Source: Ifrita kowaldi (taxonomy: Eukaryota > Chordata > Aves > Passeriformes > Cinclosomatidae). From it: a stretch of 64,000 nucleotides of DNA. The stretch is from the NCBI GenBank assembly GCA_013398055.1, contig VZRS01014210.1, positions 661,933 through 725,932 on the forward strand, written 5' to 3'. The position numbers and the translations under genes are program-made. Below the pieces are notes generated by a model. The model ran no database searches. It was not told where the DNA came from and was given only the letters and a program-made list of their open reading frames with translations. This document shows positions 59,101-62,715 of the stretch, piece by piece; position 1 is the first letter of the stretch, and every line of letters starts with the position of its first letter.

Positions 59101-61099
59101 GGGCTGGGGATGCCATCACCCCAGCAAGGACTAAGAGCCTTTCTGGATCCTCTGCGTTGCGGTGCTCACTGTGTCCGTGGGGAGCACTTAGAAGACAAGT
59201 GCTGGCCAGGCTCATCTATCCCCCAGAGCCCATGGCTCATCCTAGAGACCTGCCTCCTGCAGCTGGATTGTCAGCCTTGCTCCCTGGTACCATGGGGCCC
59301 TGCCTCCCACTCACCCAGCCCCCAGGAGCAGCTGCTGCCCATCTCTGAGGAGCTGCTCTGAGCACCATTATGTTTGTCACAGGCAGCAGAAGGCCTACAT
59401 CGCCACACAGGGACCACTGGCCGAGACCACAGAGGATTTCTGGCGGATGCTCTGGGAGCACAACTCCACCATTGTGGTGATGTTGACAAAGCTGCGTGAG
59501 ATGGGCCGGGTACGAGTCCTGCTGTGGGGAGAAGGGGGCTGTGGGGCTGTTTTGTGTGGGCATGAGCTCTTGGCTCACCCCAGTGTGTGTTCGGCACCAG
59601 CCGCTCTGGGCATGTCTGGTGGCTGACCCTGTGGCCCCACAACCACATAGACTCCCAGGGAGTGGGAGGGAGGAGCAGCAGCTTGTCAGTGCTAATGTCT
59701 TACCCTGCTCATCATCCACAGGAGAAGTGCCATCAGTACTGGCCTGCAGAGCGCTCTGCCCGGTACCAGTACTTTGTGGTGGACCCCATGGCAGAGTACA
59801 ACATGCCCCAGTACATCCTCCGGGAGTTCAAGGTGACAGATGCCAGGGTGAGTGCATCTGCTGTCTCCCCAGATCCTCTGCCTTTCATGACTCTGCCCTG
59901 CCCAGGCCAGCCAAGGGAGCATGCAACAGCTCCTGGAGAAATGGGAAAGCAAGTGCTGCCTTGCACTGCAGGCAGAAAAGGCTGCTACCCACCACCTACT
60001 GCTCCTCTCACCACAGGTTCCTGCCCTGCCAGCTGTGCCAGCCCCATGAGCAGCTCACGGATCCCTGCCAGCAACACACCCTGCCTTGCTTGTGCTGCTC
60101 ACTCGGGCAAGCATTTAATACAGGTGCCCCTGCACCTGGAGTCTATGTGTGCAGTATCTCACTGGCCACAGGACCCCTGTGTGACAGTAAACATGGTCCT
60201 AGGGTGGAGCTGGGCCCCAAACACTGACCCAGTGGACCCTGTAGGGGCCCAAAGCCCTGCTCAGCTCAGCCACTGGGGTGAACATGGGAGGACAGAGGCC
60301 AGTCCCAAACATGCACCAAAAGATCTGGGCTCATCCATGACCTGTGTACCTTCTCACCTGGCCTGGTTCAGGGGGTCTGAGAGCAGGTCAGAGCAGTAGT
60401 GCTGAGGGGAGTGAGATCAGCCCCTCATCCACAGTTCACATCTAACACCCCCTCTCCCTGCAGGACGGCCAGTCACGGACCATCCGCCAGTTCCAGTTCA
60501 CGGACTGGCCTGAGCAGGGAGTGCCAAAGACAGGAGAGGGTTTCATTGACTTCATTGGCCAGGTGCACAAGACCAAGGAGCAGTTCGGGCAGGATGGGCC
60601 CATCACGGTGCACTGCAGGTAAGTGGGGACTGCAGCCTCTCCCCAGTGAGCAGGTCCCTGTGCTCCATGAGTGGATTGCACCACTCCTAGGAGCTCTGCA
60701 GAGCCTTCCTGGGGCTGGCAGGACTTGTAATGGCCCCTCTTGCTCCCTGTGCAGTGCTGGGGTTGGGCGCACAGGCGTGTTCATCACACTCAGCATCGTG
60801 CTGGAGAGGATGCGCTACGAGGGCGTGGTGGACATGTTCCAGATGGTGAAGACCTTGCGGACGCAGCGGCCGGCCATGGTGCAGACGGAGGTGAGCTCCC
60901 CTCCTGTGCGTGACAGTGGAGATCTTTGGGAGAAGGGAGGGGAGGCTCTGGATGGCTCTGGATGTTGGACCCTACAGCTCACTGTCCTTGTGTCCCCACT
61001 TCTCACGTTTCCCTCGTTGCTGCCTTGCAGGACCAGTACCAGCTGTGCTACAGAGCCGCACTGGAGTACCTTGGCAGCTTCGACCACTATGCAACGTAA
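1956..61099 (+). CDS. PTPRF: Receptor-type tyrosine-protein phosphatase F (LAR), 3' part of the coding region, multi-exon
   Basis: Spliced coding span, partial at the 5' end because upstream exons (Ig domains, FNIII 1-4) lie outside the window. The 21 constitutive exons total 3569 nt and read without interruption to TAA at 61097-61099, giving 1189 residues against about 1900 for the whole family member. Domain order is FNIII-5 to FNIII-8, furin-type site, transmembrane helix, juxtamembrane wedge region, active D1 phosphatase, inactive-type D2. Family knowledge: LAR is a cell-surface receptor for adhesion and matrix ligands that dephosphorylates tyrosines in neurons and epithelia, and D2 binds liprin-alpha. 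The juxtamembrane sequence RKRAHSPSSKDE and the D1/D2 sequence match PTPRF better than PTPRS or PTPRD as I remember them. All junctions are GT-AG. Three optional microexons (27, 12 and 33 nt) are listed separately. Confidence 0.95.
2150..8351 (+). other. PTPRF: Intron between the FNIII-5 exon and the 27-nt microexon
   Basis: About 6.2 kb of unique-looking intron. I see no coding exon, RNA gene or recognisable transposon. It ends in a long pyrimidine tract, about 8317-8351, ahead of the microexon. Confidence 0.7.
8352..8378 (+). CDS. PTPRF: PTPRF 27-nt cassette microexon in FNIII-5 (LASE-c / meC-like)
   Basis: Exactly 27 nt, encoding WRAEDSVDH, between a strong pyrimidine tract ending CCCCGTCAG and the consensus donor GTAAGT. 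Phase 0 on both sides, so inclusion or skipping keeps the frame. Family knowledge: mammalian LAR has a nine-residue alternative segment (LASE-c) in FNIII-5, reported to affect binding to laminin-nidogen. The human segment as I remember it starts with the same WR and is acidic. It is too short for gene finders and rests on size, phase, splice sites and position. About 500 nt of AT-rich intron follows, typical of conserved flanks of regulated exons. Confidence 0.88.
8379..10642 (+). other. PTPRF: Intron after the 27-nt microexon
   Basis: 2.26 kb. The first 500 nt are AT-rich and unlike the more GC-rich remainder, a possible splicing-control region. Near 9465-9525 an imprecise duplication of a segment containing GTACCCCTCAAGC is visible. 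No gene seen. Confidence 0.6.
10643..10760 (+). CDS. PTPRF: PTPRF exon: second part of FNIII domain 5
   Basis: 118 nt, phase 0 to phase 1. It encodes ETVIGGLLPETTYSVTVAAY and TTKGDGARSKPK, the conserved E/F/G-strand region of FNIII-5 with the Tyr-corner motif. Acceptor is CTCCCAG, donor CAG|GTGAGT. The join to the exon at 1956 works with or without the 27-nt microexon. Confidence 0.96.
10761..12989 (+). other. PTPRF: Intron between the FNIII-5 and FNIII-6/7 exons
   Basis: 2.2 kb of intron with no exon, RNA gene or repeat family that I can identify. AT-richer at about 11740-12310. Confidence 0.6.
12990..13568 (+). CDS. PTPRF: PTPRF exon: FNIII domains 6 and 7 in one exon
   Basis: 579 nt (193 codons' worth), phase 1 at both ends, so it is a symmetric exon whose skipping would keep the frame. 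It encodes FNIII-6 (from PGKPTMMISTTAMNTALIQW) and FNIII-7 (from VPSGFPQNLRVVGLTTSTTE), ending PSIQSRTMPVEQ. Possible N-glycosylation sites are NYT and NMT. The acceptor is TTGCAG and the donor CAAG|GTAAGT. By far the longest exon here, it places two FNIII repeats in one exon, while FNIII-5 and FNIII-8 are split by introns. Confidence 0.97.
13569..14197 (+). other. PTPRF: Short intron between the FNIII-7 and FNIII-8 exons
   Basis: 629 nt, ending in CATTTCAG. Nothing else is recognised. Confidence 0.7.
14198..14295 (+). CDS. PTPRF: PTPRF exon: start of FNIII domain 8
   Basis: 98 nt, phase 1 to phase 0. It encodes (V)FAKNFRVNAVMKTSVLLSW and then EVPESYKSAVPFK, the first strands of the last FNIII domain, nearly identical to mammalian LAR as I remember it. 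Acceptor is ATTTCAG, donor AAG|GTAAGA. It continues directly into the exon at 19593. Confidence 0.96.
14296..19592 (+). other. PTPRF: Intron inside FNIII-8, with a possible retroelement remnant
   Basis: 5.3 kb. An AT-rich block at about 15848-16440 differs in base and codon composition from its surroundings and is listed separately. The remainder shows no exon or known repeat. Confidence 0.55.
15848..16440 (+). repeat. AT-rich block, possibly a decayed retroelement coding fragment (family not recognised)
   Basis: A frame open from about 15848 to 16066 (roughly 70 codons) uses AT-rich codons unlike the local GC-richer intron. It is followed by protein-like stretches in shifted frames broken by stops (about 16073-16430). 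This pattern of AT-rich codon use, frameshifts and stops resembles an old retroviral or retrotransposon gene fragment. I cannot assign it to a gene or family, no terminal repeats were found, and it may be ordinary intron. Confidence 0.25.
19593..19846 (+). CDS. PTPRF: PTPRF exon: end of FNIII domain 8 and following linker
   Basis: 254 nt, phase 0 to phase 2. It starts ILYNSQSVEVDGHSMKKL and includes the highly conserved SFVLMNRGSSAGGLQHL stretch, then a less conserved linker (about APDVLQSKPIATNKYIQEG) leading to the membrane-proximal region. The acceptor is GTTTCAG. The donor GTAGGT follows the split Arg codon CG|G. Confidence 0.96.
19847..20540 (+). other. PTPRF: Short intron after FNIII-8
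   Basis: 694 nt, ending CTTCCCAG. No other feature is recognised. Confidence 0.7.
20541..20631 (+). CDS. PTPRF: PTPRF exon: membrane-proximal ectodomain, part 1
   Basis: 91 nt, phase 2 to phase 0, encoding (R)WYYIVVVPADQSTRALTARW and then RTPDEMELDQ. The WxYIVVVP core and the TPDE/TPEE ELEL segment match LAR-family membrane-proximal sequence. Acceptor is TTCCCAG, donor CAG|GTAAGA. Confidence 0.95.
20632..23567 (+). other. PTPRF: Intron upstream of the furin-site exon
   Basis: 2.9 kb. AT-rich from about 21640 to 22300 and again from 22780 to 23000. It contains a pyrimidine/poly-T run at about 22577-22607. No exon or RNA gene is seen. Confidence 0.6.
22577..22607 (+). repeat. Poly-T / CT-rich simple tract
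   Basis: About 30 nt almost all T with interspersed C, lying mid-intron and far from the next acceptor (23567). It could be the reversed poly-A tail of an old retroposon, but no body is recognisable next to it. Confidence 0.6.
23568..23780 (+). CDS. PTPRF: PTPRF exon: membrane-proximal domain with furin-type cleavage site
   Basis: 213 nt (71 codons), phase 0 at both ends. At 23601-23615 the codons give RRQRR, followed by QADRLKPYIAAQVDVLPETF. This is a proprotein-convertase site (R-X-R-R form) at the place where LAR is cut into its E and P subunits. Human LAR as I remember it has a straight run of arginines here, while this sequence has Gln in the middle. Then GDEKNYKGFYNKPLSQDLSY and RCFVLASLEDGDT follow. 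Acceptor is CCCCAG, donor ACG|GTAAGG. Confidence 0.96.
23781..26819 (+). other. PTPRF: Intron upstream of the transmembrane exon
   Basis: 3.0 kb. It contains an imperfect 34-bp direct tandem duplication at 26557-26624 and a short GGT/GCAGCAGTA run near 24470-24492. No exon or RNA gene is recognised. Confidence 0.6.
26557..26624 (+). repeat. Imperfect tandem duplication, 2 x 34 bp
   Basis: Copies 26557-26590 and 26591-26624 share the cores GCTGGCAC and TGTTTCACACCAG with a handful of mismatches. It is a local duplication inside an intron, about 200 nt upstream of the transmembrane exon, with no obvious function. Confidence 0.75.
26820..26974 (+). CDS. PTPRF: PTPRF exon: juxtamembrane ectodomain and transmembrane helix
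   Basis: 155 nt, phase 0 to phase 2. It encodes KRYAASPYSDEIVMEVASAK, an acidic stretch QQDEPEMLW, then a single transmembrane segment of about 20 residues (codons at about 26910-26969) rich in Ile/Val/Leu, with stop-transfer residues KR at the end. Acceptor is TGTTCAG, donor AAAG|GTGAGA. The split Arg codon AG|G is where the 12-nt microexon at 27843 would insert. Family knowledge: metalloprotease and gamma-secretase shedding act around this segment. Confidence 0.97.
27769..27774 (+). promoter_or_regulatory. TGCATG element upstream of the 12-nt microexon
   Basis: A perfect TGCATG lies about 70 nt upstream of the microexon acceptor. RBFOX proteins bind (U)GCAUG in pre-mRNA and from an upstream position often repress inclusion. 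A six-base match is weak evidence by itself. Confidence 0.35.
27843..27854 (+). CDS. PTPRF: PTPRF 12-nt juxtamembrane microexon (meD-like), candidate
   Basis: TAAGCAAGAAAG sits between a strong pyrimidine-rich acceptor (TCCCTGGATCTAG, preceded by CTCCTTTCTTCTGTTCCTGC) and the donor GTATGA. Spliced between the exons ending 26974 (phase 2) and starting 30187, it turns FK-R-KRAHS into FK-SKQER-KRAHS: four extra residues, frame kept and no stop. Family knowledge: a four-residue mini-exon just inside the membrane has been described for LAR-family genes, and PTPRD has a similar SKPD-type insert as I remember it. A UGC about 19 nt before the acceptor fits SRRM4-type neural microexons. RNA evidence is needed to confirm it. 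Confidence 0.75.
30187..30302 (+). CDS. PTPRF: PTPRF exon: intracellular juxtamembrane region
   Basis: 116 nt, phase 2 to phase 1. It encodes (R)KRAHSPSSKDEHSIGLKDSL and then LAHSSDPVEMRRLNYQTPG. The KRxHSPSSKDEhSIGLKDSLLAHSSD stretch is PTPRF-specific compared with PTPRS and PTPRD. DPVEMRRLNYQTPG is the conserved start of the wedge region. Acceptor is TCCACAG, donor CCAG|GTAAGG. Its phase-1 end can join the 33-nt cassette at 33093 or the exon at 36051. Confidence 0.96.
33061..33092 (+). promoter_or_regulatory. Upstream pyrimidine tract of the 33-nt cassette exon
   Basis: A CU-rich tract including TTCTGTTCTTG and CCGTTTCTTTTCTTTGCAG precedes the 33-nt exon. UUCUU-type motifs are typical PTBP1-binding elements. 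It pairs with the CU-rich tract downstream at 33159-33207. Confidence 0.5.
33093..33125 (+). CDS. PTPRF: PTPRF 33-nt juxtamembrane cassette exon (LASE-a-like), candidate
   Basis: Exactly 33 nt between TTCTTTGCAG and the donor GTTAGT. It is phase 1 at both ends, so insertion between the exons ending 30302 and starting 36051 keeps the frame, giving TPG-ASVPCCPNISS-MRDHPP (11 added residues, Cys-Cys containing, no stop). Family knowledge: LAR has a 33-bp, 11-residue alternative element (LASE-a) between the transmembrane segment and D1, used preferentially in the nervous system. Size, phase and place agree. CU-rich tracts on both sides fit repression by PTBP1 in non-neural cells (inference). RNA evidence is needed. 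Confidence 0.78.
33159..33207 (+). promoter_or_regulatory. Downstream CU-rich tract after the 33-nt cassette exon
   Basis: About 50 nt dominated by C and T (including TTTTTCTTTCCCTTTCTCTC) begins some 33 nt after the exon's donor. Flanking pyrimidine tracts on both sides of a tiny exon are the classical layout of PTBP1-looped neural exons. Confidence 0.5.
36051..36148 (+). CDS. PTPRF: PTPRF exon: wedge region before D1
   Basis: 98 nt, phase 1 to phase 0, encoding (G)MRDHPPIPVTDLSDNIDRLK and then ANDGLKFSQEYE. This is the conserved helix-turn-helix wedge ahead of D1. Acceptor is CTTGCAG, donor GAG|GTGAGC. Confidence 0.97.
36149..43956 (+). other. PTPRF: Largest intron in the window, between the wedge and D1 exons
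   Basis: 7.8 kb. No exon, RNA gene or clear transposon is seen. AT-rich islands at about 40230-40365, 41130-41290 and 42320-42425 stand out against GC-richer flanks and are reported as candidate conserved elements. A compact inverted repeat CCTCATTTGAGG lies at about 40296-40307. Confidence 0.6.
43957..44080 (+). CDS. PTPRF: PTPRF exon: D1 phosphatase, start with the KNRY loop
   Basis: 124 nt, phase 0 to phase 1. It encodes SIDPGQQFTWENSNLEVNKP, then KNRYANVIAYDHSRVILTSIDG. The phosphotyrosine-recognition loop KNRY is at 44017-44028, and its Tyr sets the pocket depth for phosphotyrosine. Acceptor is CTCCACAG, donor GATG|GTAAGA. Confidence 0.97.
44081..46033 (+). other. PTPRF: Intron within D1
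   Basis: 1.95 kb. It contains a perfect-looking tandem pair of 18-bp units at 45159-45194 (CCCAGAGCTGCCAGC core). Nothing else is recognised. Confidence 0.6.
45159..45194 (+). repeat. Tandem duplication, 2 x 18 bp
   Basis: Units 45159-45176 and 45177-45194 are identical except for the last base. A small intronic duplication. Confidence 0.75.
46034..46209 (+). CDS. PTPRF: PTPRF exon: D1 core (DYINANYIDGY motif)
   Basis: 176 nt, phase 1 to phase 0. It encodes VPGSDYINANYIDGYRKQNA, YIATQGPLPETLSDFWRMVW and EQRTATIVMMTRLEEKSR, which are conserved PTP motifs. Acceptor is TCCACAG, donor AGG|GTACAG. Compared with D2, where an intron interrupts DGYR|QQKAY, D1 has this stretch intact in one exon. 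Confidence 0.97.
46210..52125 (+). other. PTPRF: Large intron within D1, holding a tRNA-derived SINE
   Basis: 5.9 kb. It holds the SINE at 51782-51922. AT-rich islands at about 49480-49680 and 50390-50530 are candidate conserved elements. Short (GAG)5 run at about 50735-50749. No exon seen. Confidence 0.65.
51782..51922 (+). mobile_element. tRNA-Ile-derived SINE with CR1-like 3' tail (TguSINE1-like)
   Basis: The head, about 51782-51855, follows a tRNA-Ile (AAT) gene: A-box-like AGCTCAGTTGG, anticodon region GTGCTAATAACACCAAG and B-box-like GGGTTCAATACCC. The acceptor stem is decayed. It continues into a tail with GACTTGATGATCCTTGTGGG, TCCCTTCAGCTCAGAATATT and GTGATTCTG, the typical 3' end of avian CR1 LINEs. 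Family knowledge: such tRNA-CR1 chimeras are mobilised by CR1 reverse transcriptase, and TguSINE1 was described in zebra finch. It is not a functional tRNA gene, because CpG sites of the B box are lost and the stem does not pair. No clear target-site duplication was identified. Confidence 0.85.
52126..52245 (+). CDS. PTPRF: PTPRF exon: D1 middle (KCDQYWP)
   Basis: 120 nt (40 codons), phase 0 at both ends. It encodes VKCDQYWPSRGTETYGMIQV and then TLLDTVELATYTVRTFALYK. KCxQYWP is a conserved PTP motif. Acceptor is CCTGCAG, donor AAG|GTATGG. Symmetric, but skipping would destroy the domain. Confidence 0.97.
52246..53298 (+). other. PTPRF: Intron within D1
   Basis: 1.05 kb. A short direct repeat (CTGCAGGTTGTGCA, two copies in tandem) is visible at about 52417-52447. 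Nothing else is recognised. Confidence 0.6.
53299..53453 (+). CDS. PTPRF: PTPRF exon: D1 WPD loop and catalytic cysteine
   Basis: 155 nt, phase 0 to phase 2. It encodes NGSSEKTELRQFQFMAWPDH, GVPEYPTPILAFLRRVKACN and PTDAGPMVVHC. The general-acid Asp of WPD is at 53353-53355 and the nucleophilic Cys at 53449-53451. The signature HCSAGVGRTG is interrupted after HC-AG. Acceptor is CAACAG, donor CAG|GTAGGA. Reading through the donor gives Arg then TAG at once. Confidence 0.98.
53454..54764 (+). other. PTPRF: Intron splitting the D1 active-site signature
   Basis: 1.3 kb. It interrupts the Ser codon of HCSAGVGRTG. No other feature is recognised. Confidence 0.7.
54765..55050 (+). CDS. PTPRF: PTPRF exon: end of D1 and D1-D2 linker
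   Basis: 286 nt, phase 2 to phase 0. It completes the P-loop with (S)AGVGRTGCFIVIDAMLERMK, then the Q-loop region RNYMVQTEDQYIFIHEALLE, then ARNLFAHIQKLSQVPPGESV and TAMELEFK leading to D2. The P-loop Arg codon is at 54778-54780. Acceptor is CCCGCAG, donor AAG|GTTGGT, which is slightly off consensus. Confidence 0.97.
55051..56730 (+). other. PTPRF: Intron between D1 and D2 exons
   Basis: 1.7 kb. It contains an A-rich low-complexity tract at 56243-56322. No exon or RNA gene is seen. Confidence 0.65.
56243..56322 (+). repeat. A-rich low-complexity tract
   Basis: About 80 nt, nearly all A with scattered C and G (runs of 12-13 A). It looks like an expanded poly-A stretch or the tail of a degraded retroposon. 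No recognisable element body precedes it. Confidence 0.8.
56731..56909 (+). CDS. PTPRF: PTPRF exon: D2 start (KNRL in place of KNRY)
   Basis: 179 nt, phase 0 to phase 2. It encodes LLANSKAHTSRFISANLPCN, KFKNRLVNIMPYELTRVCLQ and [20 protein letters not shown]. At 56806-56808 the pTyr-loop Tyr is replaced by Leu (KNRL), a known hallmark of LAR D2 that largely abolishes catalysis. Acceptor is CTTTCAG, donor CAG|GTAAGG. Confidence 0.97.
56910..59382 (+). other. PTPRF: Intron within D2
   Basis: 2.5 kb. It contains a 24-bp tandem duplication at 58287-58334. No exon or RNA gene is seen. Confidence 0.6.
58287..58334 (+). repeat. Tandem duplication, 2 x 24 bp
   Basis: Copies 58287-58310 and 58311-58334 start CAGCAATCTTCTAGGTAT and differ at one base only (T/C). 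Near-identity suggests a recent duplication that may be polymorphic. Confidence 0.85.
59383..59509 (+). CDS. PTPRF: PTPRF exon: D2 core (QQKAYIATQGPL)
   Basis: 127 nt, phase 2 to phase 0, encoding (R)QQKAYIATQGPLAETTEDFW and RMLWEHNSTIVVMLTKLREMGR. Acceptor is TGTCACAG, donor CGG|GTACGA. The next intron is only 212 nt. Confidence 0.97.
59722..59847 (+). CDS. PTPRF: PTPRF exon: D2 middle (KCHQYWP)
   Basis: 126 nt (42 codons), phase 0 at both ends. It encodes EKCHQYWPAERSARYQYFVV and then DPMAEYNMPQYILREFKVTDAR. Acceptor is ATCCACAG, donor AGG|GTGAGT. It is the counterpart of the 120-nt D1 exon at 52126, with the same phases and the same KCxQYWP start. Confidence 0.97.
59848..60463 (+). other. 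PTPRF: Short intron within D2
   Basis: 616 nt. The frame stays open across much of it by chance. No other feature is recognised. Confidence 0.7.
60464..60618 (+). CDS. PTPRF: PTPRF exon: D2 WPE loop and signature cysteine
   Basis: 155 nt, phase 0 to phase 2, the same length and phases as its D1 counterpart. It encodes DGQSRTIRQFQFTDWPEQGV, PKTGEGFIDFIGQVHKTKEQ and FGQDGPITVHC. The WPD Asp is replaced by Glu (60512-60514), the second hallmark of the inactive LAR D2, while the signature Cys (60614-60616) is kept. Acceptor is CCTGCAG, donor CAG|GTAAGT. Confidence 0.98.
60755..60890 (+). CDS. PTPRF: PTPRF exon: D2 P-loop and following helices
   Basis: 136 nt, phase 2 to phase 0. It encodes (S)AGVGRTGVFITLSIVLERMR, then YEGVVDMFQMVKTLRTQRPA and MVQTE. 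The preceding intron (60619-60754, 136 nt) splits the signature Ser codon exactly as in D1. Acceptor is TGTGCAG, donor GAG|GTGAGC. Confidence 0.97.
61031..61099 (+). CDS. PTPRF: PTPRF terminal coding exon (C terminus)
   Basis: 69 nt including the stop TAA (61097-61099). It encodes DQYQLCYRAALEYLGSFDHY and AT, matching the conserved LAR-family C terminus GSFDHYAT. Acceptor is CCTTGCAG. The preceding intron is 140 nt. Confidence 0.98.
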   Translation, partial: DQYQLCYRAALEYLGSFDHYAT

Positions 61100-62461
61100 C
61101 AGTGCTTTCCTCCAGTCGCGGTGGGGATGTCTAGGAGTGGAGATGGGTCCCTCTGAGCCAGAGCCGCCCATTCCTCAGTCCTTCTGTACAGGTGGAGGTA
61201 CTGCCCAGGCAGCAGACCTCCACGCCAACCAGTTTTGACCACGGCATTTAGGAACTTAGCCCCAGCGCCAAATGAGGGAATCCGACTCCAAAAGCATTTC
61301 CAGTCTCTGGCTGAATTTCTGCTCATGTGCATCTCTCACCCTCTCTCATGCCGACTGCATTTCACAGCAAGGCTTTAGGTGGGTGGAATGGGATCTTTTT
61401 TTTAAACATGTAAAATAGTTACTAGTGGTTTTTATAATCTCCTCTCTCTTTATTTTTTATTTTTTGCAAGTCTTAATGTTTTGCCCAAGCAGAACTGGAC
61501 CCACCAAACCTTTGGGAGTTGGGTTTTGTTTTTTTTAATTTCCTTTTGCTTTTACATTTTTTACTGCCCTGTGTTTATTTCAGCCCAGTCACTGCTGGTT
61601 CTGCCCATTTTAGTGCAGCTTCCTTGGTAATTCGCAGCAGCTGGCTTGTGGTTCCTGCCCGTCTCCATTCCCCATAGGCTGCTTTTTAATCCTCTGTAGA
61701 ATATGAAATTTCATGGAACTGGACCTAAGCTACCAATTATTTTTTTAGTCTTCTCCCCACCCCCCCACTATTTCCTTAGTAGGTTTGGGTTTGGGAGGGC
61801 ATGTGGGGTCACTGGAGAAGCGTCCCTTTGTCAGCTGGAAACCGTTCAGTCCTATTACAATGCGTGTTCAACCAATCCAGTGACTGTGTGTATTGGCAGA
61901 TCCTGATATGACGTGAGTTGTCGTCACCTTGTTTGTGAGAGACCCGAAATCCCGGGCTCCAGGCATTGGAACCTCTTTGTGTGTGTCTTGCTGGCAAGTG
62001 GGCAGGAGTAGCGAGGGGGTCCCACAGTTCCCCAGGGAAGGGGATGGGAAGAGCAAGACACGGCCCTTTGTGTTAATCCCACGGTTCTGTGCGTGCAAGC
62101 GCCATCCTGTCACCTCTCACCAGTGGAGTGCGTCAGAGCATTGACAAAGGCAAGGAGCACAAGCCCGGCCGACCCAGAGCAGAGCGGGACCGGCTCTCTT
62201 TGGAAGCAGGGTACTGCAGGGAAGGGGAGGGGAGTACACATGGCTTCGGAGGTTGGGTGTATCTATAATTTCTGCTATCCTGCAAATGTTAAGAGTCACT
62301 AGAATATTGTACTTTCCGCTACTTCAGGATGTTCTAATGAACCAATGTGGCAAGACTACTGGACTTAATTTAATGGTACTATATATTAATACTCCTTATT
62401 ATATCACACTTGCACTAAAGATGGGGAGTGAGCAGCCCTCTTTTGAGTGCATTGAGTTATG

Positions 62462-62467
62462 AATAAA
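62462..62467 (+). terminator. PTPRF: Possible proximal poly(A) signal AATAAA
   Basis: Canonical AATAAA followed within 25 nt by a G/GT-rich stretch (GGTGGTGGAAGGGTATC). It could give a shorter 3' UTR by about 0.2 kb. Confidence 0.4.
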
Positions 62468-62642
62468 GGTGGTGGAAGGGTATCTAATTGTATTATCACA
62501 TGTATTCCGAATGTTAAGAATCCAAGCTATGTTGAAATCAGCAATCCAGGGTTGGTAATGTTGGAGGACACATTCATTTTTACCTTGTGGATGCATAGTG
62601 CTGTAGGGGTCACTGTTGTATACAGTCTGTTTTCTATTTGTT

Positions 62643-62648
62643 AATAAA
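62643..62648 (+). terminator. PTPRF: Poly(A) signal AATAAA
   Basis: Canonical hexamer in the AT-rich end of the 3' UTR, 42 nt before a second copy. Confidence 0.55.
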
Positions 62649-62684
62649 AAAAATCTACAGCATCATTGCATAATTCTTGATGTT

Positions 62685-62690
62685 AATAAA
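62685..62690 (+). terminator. PTPRF: Distal poly(A) signal AATAAA, likely main 3' end
   Basis: Canonical hexamer followed by a T/GT-rich element (about TTTCCTGTCTGTTTCTTC at 62720-62740). Composition turns GC-richer after this point, consistent with the gene's end. Confidence 0.6.
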
Positions 62691-62715
62691 TTTGAATAAT
62701 TGGGTTTCATACAAG

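Larger units (their letters stand above)
61100..62710 (+). other. PTPRF: PTPRF 3' UTR (approximate end)
   Basis: About 1.6 kb from the stop codon to the presumed cleavage site shortly after the last AATAAA. T-rich at 61389-61565 and AT-rich at 62260-62700. The end is inferred from the poly(A) signals and the T/GT-rich stretch that follows (about 62718-62738). An earlier end is possible if the AATAAA at 62462 is used. Confidence 0.75.

Noticed and set aside
59587..60399. 270-residue plus-strand frame
   Set aside because: It contains the real exon 59722-59847 and reads on into intron by chance. Splicing at GTGAGT restores the family sequence.
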